Shown piece after piece: positions 35,300-44,108 of a stretch of 64,000 nucleotides of DNA. The DNA comes from Caviibacter sp963550915 (GTDB lineage Bacteria > Fusobacteriota > Fusobacteriia > Fusobacteriales > Leptotrichiaceae). How positions within the stretch are numbered: the first letter of the stretch is position 1; the number at the start of each line of letters is the position of its first letter. The notes under the pieces were generated by a model. It saw only the letters and a program-made list of their open reading frames with translations. It was not told where the DNA came from and searched no databases. The stretch covers positions 94,824-158,823 of the forward strand of contig CAUVEB010000002.1 in the NCBI GenBank assembly GCA_963550915.1, in the 5' to 3' direction. The position numbers and the translations under genes are program-made.

Positions 35300-35962
35300 T
35301 TACTCTCCTTTTTTTATTACATATATTAATCCTGCATCTTCACTGCTTATCACTTTTTCTTTATCATTTATTTTTACTGTTATAGAATTTTTGTTTTTCT
35401 CTGTAATCTCAATTATTCTACCTATAACAAAACCTTTTTGACTTAAATATTTTACCATAGTTCTATTACCACGAACTTCATCTATTATTAGTTGATCTGA
35501 AACTTTGAATTTAAATAAGCTTTCAGGTTGTAATTGTCTTCTAATTTCATAAAGATTTATAGTCATTTGCTTAAACACATTACAAAATAGCTTTAAATCC
35601 TTTTTATCAATATTTTTTGTTGCCTTTTCAAATACACTAGTATTAAAGTTATTGCAAAAATCATATGCTAACTTACCTTTTTTAGTAAGTTCCACATATA
35701 CTTTTCTTTTATCATCAGAAGCTTTCTCTCTGTATACAAAATATTTTTTCTCAAGTTTATTAACAGAAACTGAAATAGTACCCATAGTTATTCCAAGTCT
35801 ATCTGCTAAGTCATTCATAGTAATTTTATCTTTAGCTATGGCATTAATTATATGAATTTCATTTGTTGTAAGACATTTTATAGTACTATCAAGATTTAAT
35901 TGTTCTATTTTATAATAAAGCTTATAAAACTCGTCTATTATTTCTTCTAATTCACTATACAT
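35300..35962 (-). CDS. MarR-type regulator fused to a FeoA-like SH3 domain
   Basis: A 220-residue probable transcription factor. Residues 25-145 are a MarR winged helix (TMNDLADRLGITMGTISVSV recognition region, DKRKVYVELTKKGKLAYDF wing). Residues 150-220 have the FeoA/DtxR C-terminal SH3 pattern (RTMVKYLSQKGFVIGRIIEI ... SEDAGLIYVIKKG). FeoA domains in DtxR/MntR regulators respond to iron or manganese, so metal-dependent control is a reasonable inference; targets are not visible. It differs from DtxR in having a MarR-type DNA-binding part. Confidence 0.75.
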   Translation of the reverse strand: MYSELEEIIDEFYKLYYKIEQLNLDSTIKCLTTNEIHIINAIAKDKITMNDLADRLGITMGTISVSVNKLEKKYFVYREKASDDKRKVYVELTKKGKLAYDFCNNFNTSVFEKATKNIDKKDLKLFCNVFKQMTINLYEIRRQLQPESLFKFKVSDQLIIDEVRGNRTMVKYLSQKGFVIGRIIEITEKNKNSITVKINDKEKVISSEDAGLIYVIKKGE

Positions 35963-35970
35963 ATTAACTC

Positions 35971-36600
35971 CTACTTTAAACTATCTATTTTAGCTTTGTA
36001 ATCTCCTGAAAAAACATAAGAACCTGCAACTAATACATTTGCTCCAGCTTCTTTTACACATTTGCAAGTTTCATTATTTATACCACCGTCAACTTCTATA
36101 TCGATATTAGGGTATAAGGCTCTTAATTTTTTAATTTTATCAACTGCATAAGGTATAAACTTTTGACCTCCAAAGCCTGGATTTACTGACATAACTAATA
36201 TCATATCAAGCTTATTTGCTACATTTTCAATTACAGATATTGGTGTTGCAGGATTTAGAGCTACACACGCTTTAACATTATATGATTTTATTAAATCTAT
36301 AACTCTGTCTAAATGCTTAGTCGCCTCTGCGTGTACAGTAATACTGTTAGCTCCAGCTTTTACCATATCTTCTATGTATCTTTCAGGGTTTGTAACCATC
36401 ATATGTATATCAAATATTAAGTTTGTATGTGGTCTTATAGCAGAAATAAGGCATGCTCCAAATGTTATATTAGGTACAAAATCTCCATCCATAACATCTA
36501 AGTGTAAATGTGTAGCTCCTGCTTTTTCAATTGCTATAACTTCATTTTTTAAATCACTAAAATCTGCTGATAATAGAGACGGTGCTATTTTTATTTCCAT
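35971..36600 (-). CDS. rpe: Ribulose-phosphate 3-epimerase
   Basis: Interconverts ribulose-5-phosphate and xylulose-5-phosphate in the pentose phosphate pathway. The 209-residue TIM barrel has APSLLSADFSDL, HLDVMDGDFVPNITFG, FDIHMMVTNPERYI, VMSVNPGFGGQKFI and EVDGGINNETC, with the metal-binding His/Asp set intact. The ATG overlaps the upstream esterase stop by one base (TAATG). Confidence 0.97.
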   Translation of the reverse strand: MEIKIAPSLLSADFSDLKNEVIAIEKAGATHLHLDVMDGDFVPNITFGACLISAIRPHTNLIFDIHMMVTNPERYIEDMVKAGANSITVHAEATKHLDRVIDLIKSYNVKACVALNPATPISVIENVANKLDMILVMSVNPGFGGQKFIPYAVDKIKKLRALYPNIDIEVDGGINNETCKCVKEAGANVLVAGSYVFSGDYKAKIDSLK

Positions 36601-37574
36601 TAATATACTCCTTTTTCACTTATTATTTTATAAATCATATCTTGTGCTTGTACTGCCTCTGGTATTGGATATACCACATATACGTGATTCATCTTATCTT
36701 TTGTAATTAGTTCATGCTCTATATTGTTTTCTTTTAAAATTTTTGAAAATTTTAATATATCCGGATAAAGTATATCATGAGTACCGGTAAATATATACAT
36801 TTTACTAAGATTTTCAAAATGTCCATATATTGGACTTACTAAAGGATTTTTTGTGTCGTTTTCACTCCATATTTTACCAACTTCACGAGCAAGCCATGAA
36901 GATAAAAAACTATCTTTTTTTTCATATTCAGCTATCATTTCATTATCTAAATTAACATCAAGAAATGGTGATAACAAGATTAAATTTTTAGCTTTTTCTA
37001 AATTGTTATCCCTTATTTCAAAAGCTAGTGCTAAGGCTAATCCTCCACCTGCTGAATCTCCCATTATACTTATATTTTCTGCATTTGTTTCTTGTAAAAC
37101 TGTATTATAAAGTTGTAGTAGCTCTTTTATCGCATCTTTATAGTTATATCTTGGTGCTTTCTTATATATCGGAAGTATAACTTTTGCATCTGCTTTTCTT
37201 GATATATTATCTAAAACCTTAAAATGATAAGCTCCTAGGTTATTTATATACGTTCCACCATGTAAGTAAAAAATTACTTTTTGATTTTTGTCTTTTTTAT
37301 CATTCCATACTAAAACCTGCATATTATGTAAGTCTTTATCTTCTATTTCATATGATATTTTAGTAGCTACATATCTTTTATCTGTATTTTTTGCTGCATC
37401 ATCAAGTAATTTCTTTAATTCATCTTCACTTCTATACTCAAAATATTTTTTTGCATTAGTTATATAGAAATACTTTTCTATTAAAAAGCTTGATAATGAC
37501 CTTTTTTGTATATAACTAACATATATGTATAGTGTAAGAAAAAATATTACAAGTGCGAAAATATATTTTTTCAT
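36600..37574 (-). CDS. Alpha/beta hydrolase (esterase/lipase, HSL-like) with N-terminal membrane anchor
   Basis: A 324-residue protein with an N-terminal hydrophobic helix (about 3-22), then an alpha/beta hydrolase. FYLHGGTYINN gives the HGG oxyanion motif, GDSAGGGLALA the nucleophile Ser elbow, and a C-terminal TGTHDILYPD...NHVYVVYP supplies Asp and His. This is the hormone-sensitive-lipase/Est-type family; substrate unknown. I use ATG 37574 (MKKYIF) behind GGGAGG. It overlaps the methyltransferase stop by one base. Confidence 0.82.
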   Translation of the reverse strand: MKKYIFALVIFFLTLYIYVSYIQKRSLSSFLIEKYFYITNAKKYFEYRSEDELKKLLDDAAKNTDKRYVATKISYEIEDKDLHNMQVLVWNDKKDKNQKVIFYLHGGTYINNLGAYHFKVLDNISRKADAKVILPIYKKAPRYNYKDAIKELLQLYNTVLQETNAENISIMGDSAGGGLALALAFEIRDNNLEKAKNLILLSPFLDVNLDNEMIAEYEKKDSFLSSWLAREVGKIWSENDTKNPLVSPIYGHFENLSKMYIFTGTHDILYPDILKFSKILKENNIEHELITKDKMNHVYVVYPIPEAVQAQDMIYKIISEKGVY

Positions 37575-38374
37575 TATACCTCCCACAAAATGACTGCTAA
37601 AATAGTATCAGTTACTATTTCAAATGTTTCATTTGTTAAAAAATCTTCTTTTTTAAAATTTGTATGTTTTTCAACTCTTTCTAAAAGTTTTTGATATTTT
37701 AAATTAACTTCATCTTTTGTTAAACTCATATTTATACTACTTTTTAAATATCTTATTTCAGGATTGTATCCTTTTAGCCATAAAAGATTAAAAAGAGCAT
37801 TTGTAACATCTCCGTCATTATGTGGGTGATAATCATCTTTTAGTCCTGTTTTACTTAATATATTTTGTCTAAAATTATCTGTGTCTTTAACAAATTGGTT
37901 TATAACACAGTATTTTTTAGAGGTCTTTATCATATTTTCAAGACCCTTAACTGTTCTAAGAGCCGGACACATTGATGAAAAAGATAAGTCATATTTTTTA
38001 TATAAACCTAACTCTTTTATATTTGCATTTTCAAAGTCCAATTTTTCTACATAAATATTATTTATATCTTGTTTTTTAGCATTTTCAAGTGCTAAATCTA
38101 ACATATTTTTTGAAATATCAGTTACTGTGATACTTTTAGCAAATTGTGAAAACTCAAGTGCATATCTTCCACTTCCACCACCTATATCAAGTACATCTTT
38201 ACCCTTTAATATGTCTTTTTCTTCTAAAAGTTTTGTAACATTTTTTGCAAATCCTGTTTTATCATTTTGTTGTGCCTTATTAAAGCTCTCTGCTCTTGTA
38301 TCCCACATATTTTCAGCATCTATTTCTTGCGAGTTGTTTTTTTCTAGTAAATGTTTGTAGTATTCCTTGTCCAT
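37574..38374 (-). CDS. SAM-dependent class I methyltransferase
   Basis: A 266-residue protein with a class I Rossmann methyltransferase core: motif I VLDIGGGSGRYALEF near residue 60, ITVTDISKNMLDLA (acidic loop after strand 2), and DLSFSSMCPALRTV at motif IV. The N-terminal helix WDTRAESFNKAQ is typical of small-molecule methyltransferases. Substrate unknown. It lies nine bases after the sigma-like gene and overlaps the esterase by one base. Confidence 0.82.
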   Translation of the reverse strand: MDKEYYKHLLEKNNSQEIDAENMWDTRAESFNKAQQNDKTGFAKNVTKLLEEKDILKGKDVLDIGGGSGRYALEFSQFAKSITVTDISKNMLDLALENAKKQDINNIYVEKLDFENANIKELGLYKKYDLSFSSMCPALRTVKGLENMIKTSKKYCVINQFVKDTDNFRQNILSKTGLKDDYHPHNDGDVTNALFNLLWLKGYNPEIRYLKSSINMSLTKDEVNLKYQKLLERVEKHTNFKKEDFLTNETFEIVTDTILAVILWEV

Positions 38375-38383
38375 GTGTCTCCT

Positions 38384-39226
38384 TTATATGTTTTCGCTTA
38401 ATTTTCTTAGTATTGTTATAAAGTGTTCTTTAAAATTTATATTAAATCTAGTTTCAATTTCTTTTTCTGTGTATTTTTTGCCCTCAAGTCCTAAATACGA
38501 TATTAAAATATTTTCTTCAAGATAAGTAAGCATAAAAGTTTGATAAGAACTACTATATTCATCTTGTATATTTTGTGCATATTCTTTTACATCTTCTAAA
38601 TCATCAATAGATATATCTTTGTATGTGCTACATAGTATGTTGTAGTAATCTTCATCAATTTCTTTACTTTCTAATACTTCTTCTATATCTTTTCCTGATT
38701 CAAGTTCTTCTTTTATATCAAGATAAAGTAATATTGCCATTTTTTCAGAAAACTCATCTTTTGTTATATTCTTTTGACATATTAAAAGATTAATTAATAC
38801 ATATATTCTTAAAATTTCAAGTAAATTTTCTTCACTATAAGTATTAGAAAGCTTGTCATAATAGTTTGTTATAAACTGTGCAACATATAGATATGAGTCG
38901 TTTATAAGTTCGGTTATAGAGTATCCTTGCTTAATATTTTTGATAGCCTCTATAATACCAATATTAAGACATTTTGTATATCTACTATCTTCTATATTTT
39001 CTAGATGCTCCCCTTTTCTTATACTTTTTAAATAATCTTTTAACTCATCACTTATTTCACTATCATAGTCTTTTACATCTTCACTTTCTCTTGTTAGCGA
39101 TATATTATTTTTTACTATATATGTTGATAGTATAAGGACTTCTTCATCTGTGAAGTCTTTTTTTCTAACTTCCTTATTTATATCAATGCTCTTACTATTC
39201 TCAATTTTCTTTATTAATTCTATCAT
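38384..39226 (-). CDS. Unrecognised acidic protein with a sigma region 4-like C-terminus
   Basis: A 280-residue, acidic (Glu/Asp-rich), helical protein. I do not recognise it firmly. The last 50 residues (LEENILISYLGLEGKKYTEKE... ILRKLSENI) have the spacing of sigma-70 region 4 (E..vL.lr.GL.g..yT..EI...f......I..KL). A central stretch NIGIIEAIKNI recalls the GNIGLMKAV of region 2. It could be a very divergent sigma-like or helix-turn-helix protein. Start ATG 39226 (MIELIKKI) has GAGGTGAA upstream; an earlier ATG at 39250 lies further inside the previous gene. Confidence 0.35.
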   Translation of the reverse strand: MIELIKKIENSKSIDINKEVRKKDFTDEEVLILSTYIVKNNISLTRESEDVKDYDSEISDELKDYLKSIRKGEHLENIEDSRYTKCLNIGIIEAIKNIKQGYSITELINDSYLYVAQFITNYYDKLSNTYSEENLLEILRIYVLINLLICQKNITKDEFSEKMAILLYLDIKEELESGKDIEEVLESKEIDEDYYNILCSTYKDISIDDLEDVKEYAQNIQDEYSSSYQTFMLTYLEENILISYLGLEGKKYTEKEIETRFNINFKEHFITILRKLSENI

Positions 39227-39659
39227 ATATTTCACCTCTAAATTTTTCATCTAGCTTTTCATTAAAATCTTTATCTGATGCATTTGTAACTATTTTTTTA
39301 ATTTTTCCACTTCTAAATATGATGTATATAAGGGCAATACTCATTGACATTAGTACTTTTAAATTTTCATCTATATTTATATTAATAGATCTGTGAGTAA
39401 TATATATAACTAGAATAAGAAGTAAGAAATATATCATTTCTTTTGTAAGTACCTTATTTAATCTTTTAGTATAAGATTTTGAGCCTTCTTTTAAAGCTTC
39501 GTTTAATTCGTCTATATCGTATTCTTTTGTTATTTTTAAATAAAGCTCTTTATTATTTATAATTAAAGATTTTAAAACTTTTGACAAAAATTCAACCTTT
39601 AAACCATCATTCTTATTTTCTAATATTTTATTTAATACATATCTTATCTTTTTATTCAT
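39201..39659 (-). CDS. Small membrane protein of unknown function
   Basis: A 152-residue protein with a Lys-rich N-terminal helical region (1-72), two adjacent hydrophobic segments (about 75-88 and 103-118), and a charged C-terminal tail. No family recognised. AAGGATG precedes the ATG. It overlaps the sigma-like gene by 26 bases, so the two are probably coupled. It heads the minus-strand cluster running to rqcH; a weak TATACT-like -10 lies about 25 bases upstream. Confidence 0.6.
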   Translation of the reverse strand: MNKKIRYVLNKILENKNDGLKVEFLSKVLKSLIINNKELYLKITKEYDIDELNEALKEGSKSYTKRLNKVLTKEMIYFLLLILVIYITHRSININIDENLKVLMSMSIALIYIIFRSGKIKKIVTNASDKDFNEKLDEKFRGEIYDRINKEN

Positions 39660-39738
39660 ATTTTCATCCTTTCAACTTTTATACCTTAAGTATATCATAT
39701 ATCTATGAAAAATATCTTACTTATTTTAATAAATGTTC

Positions 39739-39767
39739 TTGAAAATAAATCATTTATACTGTATTAT
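39739..39767 (+). promoter_or_regulatory. Promoter of the GntR-ABC operon
   Basis: TTGAAA (39739-39744), 17-base spacer, TATTAT (39762-39767). A short palindrome ATACTGTAT (39757-39765) overlaps the -10 and may be an operator for the regulator encoded just downstream (inference). Confidence 0.65.
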
Positions 39768-39797
39768 ATAACTATAACAATGACTGGAGGGAGTTTT

Positions 39798-40160
39798 ATG
39801 GAATTTAATAAAAGAATACCAATTTATTTACAAATTTCCGACCTTATATCATATCAGATTATAAATGGTATTTTAAAAAGTGGTGATCCTGTTCCATCTG
39901 TAAGAGATGCCTCTTCAAAATATGCGGTAAATCCTAATACTGTACTAAATGCATACAAAGAATTAGAAATGCGTGGACTAATATATACTAAAAGAGGTAT
40001 AGGCTTTTTTATAACTGAAGATAAAGAAGTTATTGAATCGCTAAAAAATAATAAGCTTAAAAAGAGTGTTGATGAATTTTTAGATAAAATTCATAAAATG
40101 GGATACAGCGATTATGAACTAAAAAATATACTTGTTGAAAGGGGAATAATTAATGAGTAA
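39798..40160 (+). CDS. GntR-family regulator, YtrA subfamily
   Basis: A 120-residue repressor type with a GntR winged helix (IPIYLQISDLISYQIINGIL, SVRDASSKYAVNPNTVLNAY, KRGIGFFI) and only a short helical tail, which defines the YtrA group. YtrA-type regulators control the ABC transporter in their own operon, and here two ABC genes follow with eight-base overlaps. Start at ATG 39798 behind GGAGGGAG; an upstream open stretch from 39705 overlaps the promoter and is not coding. Confidence 0.9.
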   Translation: MEFNKRIPIYLQISDLISYQIINGILKSGDPVPSVRDASSKYAVNPNTVLNAYKELEMRGLIYTKRGIGFFITEDKEVIESLKNNKLKKSVDEFLDKIHKMGYSDYELKNILVERGIINE

Positions 40161-40869
40161 AATTTTAGAAATTAAAAATTTATCTAAAAAATTATCTGGT
40201 AATTTAATATTAAATAAGCTTAATTTAAGCCTTGATAAAGGTAAAATATTAGCTATACTTGGACCTAATGGTGCAGGTAAAACAACTCTTCTTAAAATGA
40301 TAGCAGGACTTTCAAAACCAAGTGGTGGAGAAATTTTAATAGACGGGTTAAATCCTAGTATAAAAACAAAAGAATTTGTAAGTTTCTTATCAGATAAAGA
40401 AATATTGCCAGACCATATGAAAATTAAAAATGCTATTAAATTATATGAAACTTTTTTTGCTGATTTTGTTACTAAAAAAGCATATAAATTATTAGAACAG
40501 CTTGAACTTAATGAAAATCAAGAAATTAGAACTTTATCAAAAGGTATGAAAGAAAAATTTTATCTTATACTATGTCTTTCAAGAAATGCTAAGCTATATA
40601 TACTTGATGAGCCAATAGCAGGGGTAGATGTAATAACAAGAGAAGATATTTTGAAAATAATAGTTGAAAATATATATGAAGATGCAAGTGTTATTGTAAC
40701 AACTCACTTAATCGATGATATAGAGCATATTTTTGACGAATTTGTTTTCATGCAAAATGGTGCAGTTAGTGAAATATACAACGCTGAAAAAATTAGAAAT
40801 GAAGAAAATATTACTATTACAGAATTTTATAAAAAAATATATAGAAACGGAGGAAATTTAAATGTTTAA
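40153..40869 (+). CDS. ABC transporter ATP-binding protein
   Basis: A 238-residue ATPase. Walker A GPNGAGKTTLLKM near residue 35, signature LSKGMKEKFY in place of LSGGQ, Walker B LYILDEPIAGVD, and switch His in VTTHLID. It resembles the YtrB/CcmA-like exporters paired with YtrA regulators; substrate unknown (cell-wall stress or antimicrobial peptide export is typical of the group). Overlaps both neighbours by eight bases. Confidence 0.92.
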   Translation: MSKILEIKNLSKKLSGNLILNKLNLSLDKGKILAILGPNGAGKTTLLKMIAGLSKPSGGEILIDGLNPSIKTKEFVSFLSDKEILPDHMKIKNAIKLYETFFADFVTKKAYKLLEQLELNENQEIRTLSKGMKEKFYLILCLSRNAKLYILDEPIAGVDVITREDILKIIVENIYEDASVIVTTHLIDDIEHIFDEFVFMQNGAVSEIYNAEKIRNEENITITEFYKKIYRNGGNLNV

Positions 40870-41539
40870 ATATTTTAAATATGAATTATTTAATAATCTT
40901 AGAACAAATATTTACATATTTTTAGGTATTTTACTTTGTAATATTATAATTTCATCAAAAATATCACTTGAAATATTTTATTTTCAACTAAATTCACTTG
41001 TTGTATTAACTTGTATTTCACTACACGGTTTACTTTTACATGTGAATTATAAGAGTATAATTGATGATCTTTATACAAGTAAGGGATATTTTACTTTTTC
41101 ATTACCAGTAAGTGGTTATACTATATTTTTTACAAAGATTGCAATTGAAGTAGTATATATTATCGCTTTTACTATTTTAGATATGATATTCTTGGTAGAT
41201 TTTAAATATTTTATAAAATTTTATATACGTAATTTATACATTTTAAGAATTCTGCCTTCTATTATTATTATAATACTATTTTTATTCTTGCTTATTATAG
41301 TTCCATTTATTTCTACAATATTAACACATAAGATTTCTAAGAGCAAAAAACTAATATCAGTATCTATATTACCTACACTATTTATTATATATATGGCAGT
41401 TATTGTAATTAGTGTAGTATCAAATAATCTTCAGTCAACATTAGCACATAATATTACTACTATAACAACACTTTTAATATTTAACATATTACTTTTATTA
41501 TTTGGTGGTTATGAACTTGATAAGAATTTAGAGATATAA
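40862..41539 (+). CDS. ABC transporter permease
   Basis: A 225-residue integral membrane protein with six hydrophobic segments and few charged loops. YTSKGYFTFSLPVSGYTIFF near residue 73-92 is typical of ABC-2 type permeases partnered with YtrB-like ATPases. No substrate can be assigned. It is the last gene of the GntR-ABC operon and ends at a bidirectional terminator. Confidence 0.82.
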   Translation: MFKYFKYELFNNLRTNIYIFLGILLCNIIISSKISLEIFYFQLNSLVVLTCISLHGLLLHVNYKSIIDDLYTSKGYFTFSLPVSGYTIFFTKIAIEVVYIIAFTILDMIFLVDFKYFIKFYIRNLYILRILPSIIIIILFLFLLIIVPFISTILTHKISKSKKLISVSILPTLFIIYMAVIVISVVSNNLQSTLAHNITTITTLLIFNILLLLFGGYELDKNLEI

Positions 41540-41540
41540 T

Positions 41541-41564
41541 AAAGGAGGCAAAGCCTCCTTTTTA
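41541..41564. terminator. Terminator between the ABC operon and oppA
   Basis: Perfect 9-bp stem AAAGGAGGC/GCCTCCTTT (41541-41549 with 41553-41561), three-base loop, followed by T on the plus strand. It lies at a convergent junction and probably acts on both strands. Confidence 0.88.
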
Positions 41565-43160
41565 TTTAACTTTATATGATTTATTAAATAAGATATCTAC
41601 TCCAACTGCTGGGAATACAACATTCTTTAATTTTTCATTAACTATGTAGTTTCTTCTAACTTGGAATAATACTCCTATTGGCATATCTTCTGCAAGTATT
41701 AATTCAGCTTTTTTAAGAGCTTCAAATCTTTCATTCTTATCAGCAGATGTTTGTGCTATTCTTATAACCTTATCATATTCAGGGTTTGCATAACCTGTAT
41801 GGTTATTTCCACCATTTGTTACAAATAAGTCTAAGAATGTTAACGGATCTTGATAATCTGCTCCCCAACCTGCAAATACTATGTCAAAATCATTACTTTG
41901 CATACGAGCAAGTCTTTCTTTAAATGCCATTAATTCAATTTTAACTTCTATTCCTAAATTCTTTCTTATATATTCTTGTATTGCTTCACCTGTAAGTCTG
42001 TTTGAACCACTATCATTTAAGATTAATGATATTTCTGGAGCTTTTTCAAGTCCTAATTCTTTTAGACCTTCAGCAAGTAATGCTCTTGCTTTTTCAACGT
42101 TAAATTTAGGTACTACATCTCCTATTTCAGCCACGAAATCATCTTTTAATCCTATCATACCAACATTTTTTGGAGTTAATGTGTATGCAGGTACATTAAT
42201 ACCGTGTGAAACTGTTTCAATATACTCTTCTTTATCAATAGCCATTAGTAATGCTTGTCTTACTTTTTTATTGCTTAAGAACTTGTTATTTACATTAAAT
42301 TCAAGATACCATACTGTTGCTTGTAATACTTGTTGAACTCTGCTATCTTCTTTAAATTCTTGATATTGTGCTGCAGTTAATCTTGCTAAATCAATTTCTT
42401 CATTTTTAAATGCATTTAATTCTGCTGAGCTGTCTTGTATGAATTTTAAATTAACTTGTTCAAGTTTTATATCATCTTTAGCATAATAGTTATCATTTTT
42501 AACTAAAGTCATATCTGAGTTATGATTCCATGATTTTAAAACAAATGGACCTGATGATAATAGATTTCCTGCTTCAAGAGCGTAATTATCTCCTTGTTCT
42601 TTTACAAATTTTTCATTTGCTGGTACATAAGTTACAAATGCAACTAATGAATCAAAGTATGGAGTTGGTGCTTTTAAAGTTACTCTTAATGTTAAGTCAT
42701 CAACAACTTCAATTGCTACATCTTCAGCTTTTGCTTTTCCTGAGTTAAATTCTTCCGCATTTTTTATAGGGAATAACATATATGAATATTCAGAAGCATT
42801 ATTTGGTTCTAAGGCTCTCATCCATGCATATTTAAAGTCTTTTGCAGTAAGTGGATCTCCGTTTGACCATTTTAAGTTTGGCTTTAATTTAAAAGTCCAA
42901 GTAAGTCCGTCTTCACTAATTTCCCATGATTCTGCTAATGCAGGTACTGGTTGTAAATTTTCATCAAGTTTTGCTAATCCTTCTTGTAAGAAAGATAATA
43001 TTTGCATGCTTGATTGTGATGTTGTTAATTGTGGATCTAAGCTTTTTCCTTCTTCTCCTACGTTATAGTTTAAAACTTGTAAACCATCGTCTGAGCTTCC
43101 TGCTCCACATGATATTAGCATAAATGCTAGAAATAGTGTGGTAAATAATTTTTTAATCAT
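41562..43160 (-). CDS. oppA: Oligopeptide ABC transporter substrate-binding lipoprotein
   Basis: A 532-residue SBP_bac_5 protein that captures peptides. The signal sequence ends in a lipobox (LISC, Cys at residue 18). The family signatures AESWEISEDGLTWTFKLKPN and DPLTAKDFKYAWMRALEP are present. It is the last gene of oppBCDFA, which often allows it to be expressed at higher level. Ends at a shared terminator. Confidence 0.95.
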   Translation of the reverse strand: MIKKLFTTLFLAFMLISCGAGSSDDGLQVLNYNVGEEGKSLDPQLTTSQSSMQILSFLQEGLAKLDENLQPVPALAESWEISEDGLTWTFKLKPNLKWSNGDPLTAKDFKYAWMRALEPNNASEYSYMLFPIKNAEEFNSGKAKAEDVAIEVVDDLTLRVTLKAPTPYFDSLVAFVTYVPANEKFVKEQGDNYALEAGNLLSSGPFVLKSWNHNSDMTLVKNDNYYAKDDIKLEQVNLKFIQDSSAELNAFKNEEIDLARLTAAQYQEFKEDSRVQQVLQATVWYLEFNVNNKFLSNKKVRQALLMAIDKEEYIETVSHGINVPAYTLTPKNVGMIGLKDDFVAEIGDVVPKFNVEKARALLAEGLKELGLEKAPEISLILNDSGSNRLTGEAIQEYIRKNLGIEVKIELMAFKERLARMQSNDFDIVFAGWGADYQDPLTFLDLFVTNGGNNHTGYANPEYDKVIRIAQTSADKNERFEALKKAELILAEDMPIGVLFQVRRNYIVNEKLKNVVFPAVGVDILFNKSYKVK

Positions 43161-43178
43161 CTTTTTCTCCTTTTATAT

Positions 43179-44108
43179 TTACTTATTTTCTAAATTATCT
43201 AAATAATTTTTTTCAACATAATGATTTTCACTATATTCTACAAGCCCTGAATTTTCTTCAACATTAGGTATTTCAGACATAGTACCTATAGGGCTTCTAA
43301 GATATGATTCATCAAGTTTAACTTTATCTTTTTTAACATATTCTGGGTCAGGTATTGGAACCGCAGAAATTAGGGATTTTGTATAAGTATGTACTGGATT
43401 ATTGTAAACTTCATCAGGTGTCCCTAATTCTACGATTTTACCTCTAAACATTACCGCAACTCTGTCAGAGATATATTTAACCATTGATAAATCATGAGCT
43501 ATAAATAGCAAGGTTAATTTTCTTTCTTTTTGTAACTTTTTAAGTAGGTTTACTACTTGTGCTTGTATTGAAACATCAAGTGCTGAAATAGGTTCATCAC
43601 AAATTAACATTTTTGGATCAACAGCTAAAGCTCTTGCAATTCCTATTCTTTGTCTTTGTCCTCCTGAAAACTCGTGAGGGAATCTATTTGCATGTTCTCT
43701 ATTAAGTCCTACTATTTCAAGTAATTCATAGATTTTTTCTTGTCTTTGTTTTCTATTTTCATATGTCTTATGTATATCCATACCCTCTGCAATTATATCT
43801 CCTACAGTCATTCTAGGATTTAATGATGCTTGTGGGTCTTGAAATATCATTTGTATATCTTTTGTTAAGTCTTTTTTTGAAATTTTATCAATATCCTTAC
43901 CTTCAAACTGGATATCACCAAAAGTTTTTTCATATAGCTTACATATGGTTCTACCAAAAGTTGTTTTTCCACTTCCTGATTCTCCAACAAGACTTAAAAC
44001 TTCTCCTTTATATATATCAAGAGTTACATCATCAACTGCTTTTAAGACTGTTTGTGATTGTAGAGGAAAATATTTTTTAAGATGACTAACCTGCATTAAT
44101 TTTTCCAT
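43179..44108 (-). CDS. oppF: Oligopeptide ABC transporter ATP-binding protein OppF
   Basis: A 309-residue ATPase. Walker A GESGSGKTTFGRTICKLYE near residue 40, QDPQASLNPRMTVGDII, signature FSGGQRQRIGIARALA, and the C-terminal oligopeptide/dipeptide domain (HTYTKSLISAVPIPDPEY). The start overlaps the oppD stop by one base (TAATG). Pairs with OppD to drive OppBC. Confidence 0.95.
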   Translation of the reverse strand: MEKLMQVSHLKKYFPLQSQTVLKAVDDVTLDIYKGEVLSLVGESGSGKTTFGRTICKLYEKTFGDIQFEGKDIDKISKKDLTKDIQMIFQDPQASLNPRMTVGDIIAEGMDIHKTYENRKQRQEKIYELLEIVGLNREHANRFPHEFSGGQRQRIGIARALAVDPKMLICDEPISALDVSIQAQVVNLLKKLQKERKLTLLFIAHDLSMVKYISDRVAVMFRGKIVELGTPDEVYNNPVHTYTKSLISAVPIPDPEYVKKDKVKLDESYLRSPIGTMSEIPNVEENSGLVEYSENHYVEKNYLDNLENK

